This document shows positions 18,371-27,520 of a stretch of 28,356 nt of DNA, piece after piece. Each line of letters begins with the position of its first letter. Position 1 is the stretch's first letter. The translations under genes were made by a program, and so were the position numbers. Source of the stretch: Penium margaritaceum (lineage: Eukaryota > Streptophyta > Zygnematophyceae > Desmidiales > Peniaceae); NCBI GenBank assembly GCA_023375785.1, contig SZWC01003580.1:1-28356 (forward strand). The letters run 5' to 3'. The notes below the pieces were generated by a model. It was not told where the DNA came from and did not search any database. It saw only the letters and a list, made by a program, of their open reading frames with translations.

Positions 18371-18863
18371 ACTAGACCGACATTGTCTCGACAACATTTT
18401 TGTCATTGGCAACAAAGTCGTCATCAGCAAGGACAACATCAGAATGTGCAGAGTCGGCTGTTTGAAGCATAAACCTTGATTGTTGGGACCATTTGAGATG
18501 GAGCGCATGCAAATCCCCATGGTTGCGCGACTCAAACTTCCCAACATTATGTAAGTTCATCTGGTGTTCCATATGCGTCAACTCAAGCACTACCAAGACC
18601 CATGAGAGAACATCCCCCACAGGGATGTCTCTCCCCCTCCTCCTGTTCAAGTGGACGAGGACACAAAACACGTCATTGAGGACATCCTCGGCCATCAACA
18701 ACGTGGCAAGACAATAAAACATCTTGTCAAGTGGCGTGGCTACGACCCCGTGCACAACAGCTTGGAATCCTACGACAACCTCCAAGACGTTGATCATCTC
18801 ATCGATGGCTATGACCATCCTCACCGGGCCACATCTGCATGCGCACCAGGACGTTGCGGCTAA
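18371..18863 (+). pseudogene. GyB GPY/F-like module and chromodomain (remnant)
   Basis: A linker with VIGNKVVISKDNIRM leads to LLGPFEMERMQIPMVARLKL (18490-18535), the GPY/F-like segment, with stops around it. The chromodomain (18651-18863) reads VIEDILGHQQRGKTIKHLVK, then WRGYDPVHNSLESYDNLQD and DVDHLIDGY. The WEP position is LES, so one aromatic residue of the methyl-lysine cage is lost. The frame ends in TAA at 18861-18863, fused to the polypurine tract. The domain belongs to the retrotransposon, not to a host gene. Confidence 0.88.
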
Positions 18864-18875
18864 AGGGGGGGGAAG
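18862..18875 (+). other. GyB polypurine tract
   Basis: AAAGGGGGGGGAAG, immediately before the LTR start TGTTACG. It overlaps the stop codon of the chromodomain frame. Confidence 0.88.
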
Positions 18876-19426
18876 TGTTACGTACCAGACGGACACGAGT
18901 CCCTAATCTTTCCGAGTTGGCATTTTTGTTACTACACAAACAGCCCATCACTTTTGAGGACATTGATATCCACTCCAACAGTCAAGGGAAAACCGGCAAA
19001 CTACCCCCATCTCTAGTAAATCTTCCCGAACCTTCAGACAACCTTGACCACTCTCACAAAATCTAGTACAGACGTATCACGACTTTTTGGTCAACTTCTT
19101 GACACACCAAGTGAAATCTGGATTCGTAAAGATACATCTCGTATCTTCACCGTCAGTCCTCGAAGCCCCCCCGACTTCTTGGCGAAGCTTCTAGAATTCA
19201 ACCACGCACGATGCGACTCCACACGCGTCACTCGACAATCAACCAAACAACCCCAACTACGTCTCATTCGTAACTCGACACGTATGTAGATGTGCTTGAA
19301 CATTTTGACACTTGTCATCAAAGCACATTTACCGCTTATCATGAATTGCTCAAGTTTCCCAAATTCTGTATCCTTTTCTACCTCATAACTTCTTCATGTT
19401 CACCATCTAGCTCTGTTTGGCAAAAC
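18876..19426 (+). repeat. GyB 3' LTR
   Basis: About 551 bp from TGTTACGTACC at 18876 to ...GGCAAAAC at 19426, where the GyA LTR ends GGCAAAACA. It is the most complete plus-strand LTR in the window and a reference for the others. The GyC LTR begins two or three bases further on in the opposite orientation. Confidence 0.88.
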
Positions 19427-19428
19427 GG

Positions 19429-19831
19429 CAAGTTTTGAGTTACAAATTACACAAAGTCCGGGTCGTGGATCCGATTGTCAGACAATGCATGTGGAGTCGC
19501 GTCGTGAGTGGTTAGATTGAGTATCTCCGTCGAGTAATCAGGGAGCTCTGAAGATTGATGGCAAAGATGTGAGATGCATCTTTATATATCTCCATGTCTG
19601 TTGATGCATTGAGGAGTCGACCAAAATTTTGTGACACATATGTCATTGATGTTTGAAAGTGGTCAAAGTTGTGAGAAAATGCGAGAAGGATTGTCAAGGG
19701 GCAAGGGTAGTTGGCCGAAGTACCCTCGACCATCGGAGTGAAAATCGAGGTCTCGTTGCACGGTGGGCTATTTGTGCAATGAAATGCATGCTCCAAAAGA
19801 CTTGGGAATTTTGTATGTTTGGTGCGTAACA
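19429..19831 (-). repeat. GyC 3' LTR (inner end missing)
   Basis: It starts TGTTACGCACC on the minus strand at 19831 and aligns with the GyA and GyB LTRs. The last 115 bp or so (U5 end) are missing where it meets the GyB 3' LTR. A TATAAAG box lies at 19580-19586. Confidence 0.85.
19580..19586 (-). promoter_or_regulatory. LTR TATA box (GyC)
   Basis: TATAAAG followed by ATG on the minus strand, at the same LTR position as in both GyA LTRs. Confidence 0.5.
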
Positions 19832-19848
19832 CAACCCCCTTGCTTTTA
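19832..19848 (-). other. GyC polypurine tract
   Basis: On the minus strand AAAAGCAAGGGGG precedes the LTR start. The equivalent GyB tract is a cleaner G run, so this copy has substitutions. Confidence 0.65.
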
Positions 19849-19849
19849 G

Positions 19850-20320
19850 CCGCGACGTCCCGACGTGCGTATAGGTGTGCCCCAGTGACAGTGGTAGTAT
19901 CCGTCGATCAGATGATCGACATCGCGGAGGTTGTCATAGGGTTCCCAACTGTTTTGCGCATCGTCATAGCCATGCCACTTGAAAAGGTGCTCTTTCCTCT
20001 AACCATGTTCTCGATGACCCAAAATTTCATTGACGGCATACTCCGTGTCCTCGTGCACTTGTACAAGAAGAGGAGGAGGAACATCCGTGCCATGGAAGTT
20101 CTTCCCGGGGTCCCTCTAGTGTTTGAGTCTGCTTGTATGGAACAACGGGTGAACTTGTACAGAGTTGGGAAGTTTGATGAGTGTTACCGCAAAGATCTAC
20201 ATGCGCTCGATCTCAAATGATCCCAACCATCAAGGTTTCAGCTTCAAACAGTCGGCTCTACAAAGTTTGATGTTTGTCGAACTAAGGAGAACGTTGTCGC
20301 CAATAGCAAACACAATGTCA
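19850..20320 (-). pseudogene. GyC chromodomain and GPY/F-like module (remnant)
   Basis: Minus-strand translation over about 19890-20080 gives WHGYDDAQNSWEPYDNLRD and DVDHLIDGYYH, the chromodomain core with WEP intact. The N-terminal part (VHEDTEYAVNEILGHREH) is separated by a frame change. The region around 20200-20300 aligns base by base with the GyB GPY/F-like segment but contains stops. Confidence 0.82.
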
Positions 20321-21120
20321 CTGTGATGTTGGTCAGCTGCTTGCTCATCACCGTTTGTATCTTTGCTAGTGTTTTTCGTCTTTCATCCTAGATGGTGGAG
20401 ACGTTACAGCTTTTGGCATCAACCGCAGAATGTTCCTCTGGTTGTGAAGTCCGGCTGGTGTGGCGGGAAGTTTGCCAATTTGAACGAAATTCTACGCGTT
20501 GCGGTGGATACCGCCGAGTTCTATGCGAGTTTGGAGGTCAAGATTTTTGTTGCCCAACACATCCTGTGTGGTTTGAATAATGTTTGCAGAAGTTGTTCGA
20601 GCGTCTGATTGGTCAGTGGGATGTGGCTGTTGGTTTGAGGGTGGCATGCCGTTGACAGCTAGATCCGATTACTGTAATGATTCATCAGTTTGCGCCAAGA
20701 ACGGCTAGTGAATCGATCGTCTCTATTGTTTGTGATGAGTCTGGACATGCCATGTATCTATAAGATGTTGTTAAGAAATAATTGTGTTATTACTCCATCG
20801 TTGTCAATGGTCGTTGTCATAATAAAGTGAGAAGTTTTAGAAAGCATGTCAACATATTTTTGACATGTTTTCTAAAATGTCTCACTTTATTCTGAAGCAA
20901 CATGGGGTAGCGTTCGTCGTCCAAAGGAACGACCATTTGGCACGTGAATGGTCACTGCTAATAGGGTGTGTCGTACAAGAACTTGGCATTGTCGTATCCA
21001 CCATGCCGTTCGTAGCCACTTGTGAACAACTGCTTGACATACAGATCTCGCAGTAGCTTAAATCTCGCTGCCTCAGCCATCAAGTGTGGTCGACGGCTGA
21101 GTATGTCTGCTCAGTTGGTT
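20321..21120 (-). pseudogene. GyC integrase with internal deletion (remnant)
   Basis: The N-terminal YERHGGYDNAKF and PFTCQMVVPLDDE segments lie at about 20930-21060 on the minus strand. In the intact family about 280 bp of HHCC zinc module and first core segment should follow. Instead the sequence enters a 71-base fold-back and resumes at DMLSKTSHFI (20821-20852 on the minus strand) and the rest of the core and C-terminus (20400-20820), in poor frames. Confidence 0.8.
20821..20891. repeat. Fold-back: 32-bp inverted repeat, 7-base loop
   Basis: The arms 20821-20852 and 20860-20891 pair at 29 of 32 positions. The left arm read on the minus strand encodes the integrase segment DMLSKTSHFI. The right arm read on the plus strand encodes the same segment, DMFSKMSHFI. 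The right arm is therefore an inverted extra copy of coding sequence at the edge of a deletion. Confidence 0.92.
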
Positions 21121-21129
21121 TTGCCTGGC

Positions 21130-22330
21130 CGATACTCAATATCATAGTCCAACCTGGATTCAAGGAACTCCATCAACTCGGGTTTGACGTTAACTGAGGT
21201 TTGACTACGTCTTCAAATACTTTAGTGCATGATGGTCAGTGCGTACGATGCATCGACGGCATTCAAGGTAGCACCGCCATGTCTTAAATGCGTGTACAAT
21301 TTCCAGAATTTCCTTCTCATGTACAGCATAGTTGATTTTCAGTCTGTGCAACTTACAATTCAGTTGATTTCCGGTATCCGTTGTCATGATCTTGCAAGAG
21401 AACCTCACAAATGGCTCGGTTGAAGGCATCCGTAGCCATGACCTAACTGACCATTGAATCGGCTTATTGTAGGGTTGGTGCCAAGGTGAGAGCGTTATGG
21501 AAAGCGATGAATGCTTCTTGTTTATTGTCTCCCCTCTGCCACTTGTTTTGTTTCTTGATGAGGTTGGAGAGAAGCGCTGACACTGGGGCGTAATCCCGTA
21601 CAAAACTCCGGTAGTAAACGTAGGACCCAAGGAAAACTTGAACGTCTTGGACGTTGGTCGGAATCGGTAAACCAACGATTGCTGCCACTTTTTTGGATCC
21701 ATGGTGATCCGTTTGCCATTGATGACGTGACCCAAAAACTCGATTGAACTGTGACCAAAGTCGCACTATCAGATCTTTCCAAGAAAAAACTCTCTTTGTA
21801 AGACTGTGACATCTTTTCGAAGATGTCCATCGTGCTCCTCTGAAGCGCGGCTATATACAATGATGTTGTCGAGGTATACCATGACAAATTTGTCAAGGTA
21901 CTAACGGAAAACAGTTTTCATTGCCACCATGATCATTTTCGAGGCATTTGTGAGTCCAATAGCATGATCGTGAACTCAAAATTTCTGTAGCGTGTTTGGA
22001 ATACCGTCTTCTCAATGTCGGCGTCCCCCACATGCATTTGATAGTAACCGTTGCATAGGTTGTACTTGGTAAACGTTTGGGTCCCTCAAAGTTGGTCAAA
22101 AAGCTTGTTGGCTCAGGGAGGAGGGTAGCGGTTCTTGATGGTCATGTCATTCAATGCCTGGTAGCAAGCGCACATCCGCATTTTGCCAGTTTTATTTTTC
22201 ACAAAAAAAGGATTGGTGCGGTGTACGGTGACGTGGATGGACAGATGAACCCTTCACCGAGCATCTTGTTGAGTTGCATTTTCAACTTGGTTTGCTCAAA
22301 GTCGCTCATCTCATAAGCTCCTGAAACAAT
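21130..22330 (-). pseudogene. GyC RNase H and reverse transcriptase (remnant)
   Basis: RNase H shows NYAVHEKEILEIVHAFKTWR at about 21265-21340 and a retained ATDA box near 21430 in a different frame. RT shows HVINGKRITMDPKK (near 21690-21735) and a catalytic YLDN at 21865-21876 in place of YLDD. The upstream fingers region aligns with GyA up to about 22330. The frames change repeatedly. Confidence 0.87.
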
Positions 22331-23110
22331 GGGTCGGCTGTCTGGTTTAAGCTCGATGTGATGGTCGATGTCTCCTTAATGTTGTAATATTTTAAAGAGT
22401 TCGCCAGAGAAGAAGTCCAAAAACTCTTGGATGAGAGGCACGGACTCCTTGGGAATGAACGCAATCCTTGTTGATGCCAATGAGGCTGATGAGATAGTTG
22501 CCGCCATTCTTGACTCTTCCATTTTCTTGTGATGTACGAGCCAGGCATGATTCCCTTGTCGGATGGAGTGCTTGGCCGTGATGAGCAATACCAGCTACAC
22601 AGATTGTCTCTTCTCGGCCGTTGCGGCTTCCTCCGCTGCTTCCACCTCTGTTGCTTCATTTGTCGTCTTCCACCCCACGCGCGAAAGCTGTCACTTAACG
22701 CTATTGATTTCCACATAAATGTTTCCACTGTTCCAGTCAATTTAGGAGTTGTGTTGGTACAGTAAATTGCATCCGATAATGATTTGATGACAAGTCATTG
22801 AACATGATCTCTAGACCGTTATGTTTTGCAAGTCTCCTACTTGTAGTCGTAGTGGTTCTTGGAGTCTCCATATCTACGATCATCTGTCAACGGGTTTCCC
22901 TTCAAACAACCCTGGTTCTGCTTACAATCCTAGCTTTTGAACCATGTCGTTGCTTACAAAACAACAAGAGATCCCTCCATCCTATATTGTTGGGACACAC
23001 CTGCATCTCTTGCAACCTCGGTGTTGCACTTTTAGCAGTATCACTGGTTGGTCTTCCTCGTGTCCTTCATCAAAACGTTCTATCTCAGAAACCCTCTGTG
23101 GCGTCGTGAG
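22331..23110 (-). pseudogene. GyC protease and pre-RT region (remnant)
   Basis: The minus strand near 22930-22985 reads the protease active-site region as DGGISCCFVSNDMVQKLGL, directly after a stop. The Asp is at 22979-22981 and is retained. Downstream is a spacer aligned with GyB 15850-16205 and GyD 25930-26340. The pre-RT segment near 22376-22480 has FIPKESVPLIQEFLDFFS, matching the GyD segment DFAPLIQRDMDFFLDKLP. Confidence 0.78.
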
Positions 23111-23645
23111 CCATTTGGTTGGGAGATCGTTTGATGTGGATCACTCCTCTTGTCCTTTGCCGTTTCTTGGCTCATTTTGCTATAACTGCCATAAACAACT
23201 TGGCTTGATGCTTGTTTCAAATGTTTTGAGCAACATGCTTGAGTTCTTTGCAATTGTAGCTGGTGCGTGTACCTCTTTGGTTGACCTCGTCCACTTCCAT
23301 CGGAGTCGAGGAGTCACCCAACGGGTCTTTTCCGTTCCAGTGATAAGTATGGCCGGGAGGTCCCCAGACAAAGGATTCCTAGATCCAAGCATTGTAATCG
23401 TCACTATCAATCCTTTTGGCTGTTATGATCATTCGTGGTGGACAAAGTTTGTCAGGGGCGATTTCTATACCAGTGATGATCTCGCGAAATCTCCATGTGT
23501 ACTCTGCCATGCTAGACTGCTGATGGAGATGCTTGAGCTTACACCAAGCATCAGATTTCTCATTCAGCCATCCAAAACATACAAGCATTGCGTGCAAGAA
23601 TTCGCTCTATTCAGTTGGTGGCATCAGCGCATCTAGCCATTGCAG
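23111..23645 (-). pseudogene. GyC gag C-terminal half (remnant)
   Basis: On the minus strand a YTWRFREIITGIEIAPDKL segment lies at about 23460-23515, the hallmark gag motif. A degenerate zinc knuckle is at about 23230-23275, reading SYNC with a retained His but without the last Cys. The gag N-terminus is missing: homology to GyD 24936 starts abruptly at about 23645. Confidence 0.8.
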
Positions 23646-23654
23646 GTTCATCCC

Positions 23655-24142
23655 TGTCAAGACCTCAAATTTCACTCCAATGATCGAGGGCAATTCGGTC
23701 AAGTGCCCTCGCCCTCCGGCCATCCTTCTTACACTTTCGGATAACATTGACCACTTTCCATAATCATCAACTGAAATGTGACAACCATTCGGTCAAGTTC
23801 TTCATGCAACAAGATGTATCAGGATTTGTAAACATCTCGCATCCTTGTCGTTGATCTTTGAAGCCCCATGATTGCTTGGTAGAACTTCTTGATTTTACCA
23901 CTCATGACGCCAATCCACACGCGTCCACCGACGATCGACCCAATGACTCTGACTATGCGTCATTTGCAACTGGACACTTGTGTATGTGTGTTCAATTACT
24001 TTGACACTTGTCATCGGAGTACACCGACAGCTAACTACAAATTTATTGAGTGGCCCAAATTCTCAAATCATTTTCTGCCTCGCAACTCATACATGTTCAG
24101 CATCTATACTCCATTTGCCTTTACTCTTTGTTTTAAAGCACA
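23655..24142 (+). repeat. GyD 5' LTR (outer end missing)
   Basis: It aligns with the GyB 3' LTR from the CACTCC segment (about 100 bp into U3) to the inner end, which reads TTTAAAGCACA. The TATA position is changed to TTGTAAAC. It directly abuts truncated GyC gag in opposite orientation. Confidence 0.82.
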
Positions 24143-25480
24143 ACGGTGCTATACATGCATCTAACTACTTTACCCATCCAGAGGACTACCTTGTACAAGC
24201 TGTCAGTTCATCTCGCATGTCATGGCTTTGCAGACTCTGTGACTACGACGTGATTCAAGCAATTGCAACTGATGACCAGCAGTGGGTCTTTGACGACGAC
24301 ATCGGCGATGGAGCAGAACGTAACCATGCACGCGAACCCTGAAACGACAGCAAATGTCTGCATAGCAGGCTATGTGGTAGCTAGGTAAGTCCTGACCGCT
24401 CTGACGACCAATCTTGTCATAAATCCTACGGTGGTTAACTAGCCAACCCTACAAGCAGCCTCAACGTGTGCAGCAAGAATTATAGGTAGCACTGGACGAT
24501 AGGCGCGGGCCAATGAGGAACTGGCAAACCGTGTTTCCACGCTCAAGGGAATCAAAAACCATCTCCTCTAGCTCAAAGGCTCTTTGCAACTCATGTGTAC
24601 GATAGGCAGTGCTCATGGAGAGAAACACCCAACTCTTGAACAAACCCAAGATTCACCCAACCCTCCCAAAACCGTTCGATCCTGCAAATCCCAAAGGGCC
24701 AGCGGTTTGGATGTGGCTAACAGACTTGAAGGTGTACATCACCATTGCTAGGGTCAACGACGATCGGAAGAATACTGGCCTCACCTTTGTGCTTCTTTGT
24801 GGCACGATGTTAAGTTGGTGGACCGATCTAAAGCCCATCCAATAACAGCAAGAGACTGGCGGGGCCTTATTGATGGCTAACGGTGCCTGTCTTTCATTGT
24901 CAACAATAAGCGTTCTATCCTTGGAGCAGACCCATCCGCAATGGCAAGACTTGCTGATGCCATAAACTGAATTGAGCGAATTCTTGCGCGTGATACTTGC
25001 ACGCTTTGAACGGATGATCGAGAAGTCTTACGCTCCATACCGACTCCAACACCTCCGTTAGTATTCTAGCGTGACGGAGTACACATTGAGATTCAATGAG
25101 ATCATCACTGGTACAGACATCACCCTCGATGAACTCTCTTTTTAATGCAAAAACGGCATCAAATGGGACATCCGGCGAGCAATTCGCATTTTGGCCTCCA
25201 GAACAGCTTACCGTAAGTGATCACAATAATAGAAAGGATCGACAGTGCCAACTACAATGCTTGGATCCAGGAACCCTATGATCGGCGACCTCCCGACCAC
25301 AATTATCTTGGGAATAGAAAAAGCCACTTGGAGGACTCTTCAACTCCGATGGAAGTGGACGTCAACTAAAAGTACACGCACACCTATTACAACAACGGAA
25401 AAGTTGGGTATATTGCTTGAAACTATCGAGGCAAGAAGCAGGCCAAAAGGGGGGGAAATCGAAGAAAGATGAGTTGGGGA
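24143..25480 (+). pseudogene. GyD gag (remnant)
   Basis: The N-terminal HASNYFTHPEDYLVQAV is at about 24157, and RLCDYDVIQAIATDDQQWVF follows. A capsid-like segment is open at 24609-24845 with KPFDPANPKGPAVWMWLTDL and SWWTDLKPIQ. A damaged RFNEIITG motif lies near 25090. The zinc knuckle at 25385-25426 has lost all four ligands: Cys to Tyr (25385), Cys to Asn (25394), His to Tyr (25409) and Cys to Tyr (25424), with a TGA in between. Gag would form the virus-like particle and bind RNA. Confidence 0.82.
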
Positions 25481-26343
25481 ACAGCAAGGGGTAGGATTGA
25501 AAGGCGCGACACTTGTCCAAAAGGAGAAATCTGCGCCAAAAAATCGTACATCTGAACAGCTCACAATGCCACACAGGGTTCCTGAGATTGCTAAGTCTGA
25601 CAAGGGGTACGAGGACGACCAACTGACAGTACAACTAAAAGTGCAACCTCAAGGTTGCAAAAGTCCCATATTCGTATAGACACTAGTGAATGGAGGGGAT
25701 TCTCATAGCTTTCTAATCAAGAACATGGGTGGAAATCTTGGTTTGCAGAATAAGTCAAGGGTGTTTGAAGGAAAACCGTTGACAAAAGATTACAGAGACA
25801 AAAAATCCAAAAACCACGACAACTACAAGTGAAATACTCACCGGATGAAACAGTCTCAAGGTCATGTTCAATGAGTGATCACAAAATCATTTTTAACGCA
25901 CTTTTTTGTAGTAGGAAAATATGTAGATTGACTGGAACAGTGGCGACGTCTACATGGAAATCAAAGGTCCCATGCAATGACTTTTGCGTCTGGGGCGGAA
26001 GACGACAGGTGAAGCAGTATAGGTGGAATCAACAGGGGAAGGGACAACAACCAAGAAGAAGAAACATGTGCAACCGATGATGTTCAATGTGGCCAAGCAC
26101 TGCATACGACGAGGGGCTTGCACATGGCTTGTGCACCTTGATACAATGGAGGAATTGGAAGTGGCAACAGTTCGCTCATCGGCATCAACCAAGTTCGCGA
26201 TGGTTCCCAAAGATTTCGCACCTCTCATTCAAAGAGATATGGATTTCTTCCTCGACAAACTTCCAAAAACCTTGCCAACTCAGCACGACATCAACCATCA
26301 CATCAAAATAAAACTAGACAACCAACCCCAGTTTGAGGAGCAT
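25481..26343 (+). pseudogene. GyD protease and pre-RT region (remnant)
   Basis: A GYEDDQLTVQLKVQ segment (about 25605-25650) leads to the protease loop LVNGGDSHSFLIKNM (25683-25727), with Asn replacing the catalytic Asp at 25689-25691. Further down, an open stretch at 26023-26352 includes CIRRGACTWLVHLDTMEELE and MVPKDFAPLIQRDMDFFLD, which connect protease and RT in this family. Confidence 0.8.
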
Positions 26344-26990
26344 TTTGGATAAGCAACCATGAGCTGACCGAGTTGAAAAAGCAACTCGACTAGATGCTCT
26401 GTCAAGGATTCATCTGCCCGTCCACGTCACCATACGCCGCACTAGTATTGTTTGTGAAAATGAAAGCGGGAAAGATGCAAATGTGAGTAGACTACCGGGT
26501 TCTAAAGGATGCCACTATAAAAAATCGCTGCCCTCTCTCCCAAGCCGATATACTTATGCAACGGTTATCACTAGATCCATGTGGCAGACATTGACATCAA
26601 GAATTTGGTAATCCAAAATTGCTACGGACATATCAATTTCACGTTCTTGCTGTTTGGACTCATAAATTCTCCAAGAGGTTCGCGGAGGCACTTTGAAATA
26701 CCTTTGGCACATATCGTGACTTCATTGCCGTGGTGTATCTTGACGACATTGTGGTCGACAACCGCACCTTATAGGAGCAAGATCGTCGTCTCCAAAAAGT
26801 TCTTGAAGTTTCACAAAGAGACAAATCTTTGGAAAACTCTTGAAGTGCGACTTCATTTGCCGTTGGATTGAGTTTTGGGTGACGTCATCAACGGTGGACG
26901 GATCACCGTGGATGCGAAAAACGTTGCGGTAGTTGCTGATTAGTTTACGCTGACAACCATTTGAGACGTCCAGGTTTCCTTGGCTTTTGC
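26344..26990 (+). pseudogene. GyD reverse transcriptase (remnant)
   Basis: The HELTELKKQLD and STSPYAALVLFVKMKAGKMQ segments, a stop and VDYRVLKDATIKNRCPLSQ are readable at 26350-26545. About 45 bp of the palm (the DLF...KIDL region) is missing before GYH. The catalytic box is intact as VVYLDDIVV, with YLDD at 26736-26747. The LQKVLEVSQ segment follows in another frame. Confidence 0.88.
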
Positions 26991-27520
26991 AATTTACTCT
27001 CGCTGTTTTGTTCGGGATTACGTCCAAGTGCCAGTGCCTCTCCATAGCCTCACTTGAAGAAAAAATGGTGGGGAGACAACGAAAAAGAAAGGTTCACCGC
27101 TTTGTGGAATGCTCTCACCTGAGCATAAGCCCTACAATTGACCAATCCAACGATCAACTACGTCATGGCTACGGACGCCTCTGACAGAGCCATTGGACCG
27201 GTCCTCCTACAAGATCACTGCAAAGGAGAGCAACTGGCTACATGTATGCTGCAAAAGTTGCATGGACCGGAACTAAACTTTGTCATATATGAGAATGAGA
27301 TGCTGGCGGTCGTGCACGCATCTAATACATGCTGGTGCTATCTTGAATACCGCTGATGCATTGTACGCACCAGCCATCACGCCCTAAAACATTTGAAGAT
27401 GCAGATGAACCTCTGTCCACGTCAAACCCGATGGATAGAGTTTCTTGAATCCGGGTTCGACTACGACATTTAGTACTGGCCGGGCAAAACCAACCCAGTA
27501 GACAAGCTCAGCTGCCAACC
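26991..27520 (+). pseudogene. GyD RNase H (remnant)
   Basis: The stretch at 27138-27356 is open and keeps MATDASDRAIGPVLLQD (catalytic Asp at 27174-27176), and then NFVIYENEMLAVVHASNTCW with its Glu. RQTRWIEFLESGFDYDI follows at about 27420-27470, then a TAG where family members have Gln. This is the best-preserved RNase H of the four copies. Confidence 0.87.

Larger units (their letters stand above)
9613..19426 (+). mobile_element. GyB: decayed chromovirus, plus strand, split by a 4.1-kb insertion
   Basis: This is the most complete copy. It has a 5' LTR (9613-9941, internally deleted), primer-binding site, gag, the insertion 11172-15264, the end of gag, protease, RT, RNase H, integrase, GPY/F-like module, chromodomain, polypurine tract and 3' LTR (18876-19426). 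Without the insertion and its duplicated 9 bp it is about 5.7 kb, a normal length for compact plant chromoviruses. Stops and frameshifts are frequent. No matching 5-bp target-site duplication is seen at its ends, in line with rearranged borders on both sides. Confidence 0.9.
19429..23645 (-). mobile_element. GyC: decayed chromovirus, minus strand, 5' truncated
   Basis: On the minus strand it reads partial gag (from about 23645), zinc knuckle, protease, RT, RNase H, integrase with a 280-bp deletion and fold-back scar, GPY/F-like module, chromodomain, polypurine tract and 3' LTR (19429-19831). The 5' LTR, primer-binding site and first part of gag are absent. The break at about 23645 abuts GyD's truncated LTR. 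All domains have stops or frameshifts. Confidence 0.88.

Noticed and set aside
20865-21056. Plus-strand frame beginning MFSKMSHFIL
   Set aside because: The first ten residues come from the inverted integrase copy in the fold-back; the rest is the antisense shadow of the minus-strand integrase, so it is not a gene.
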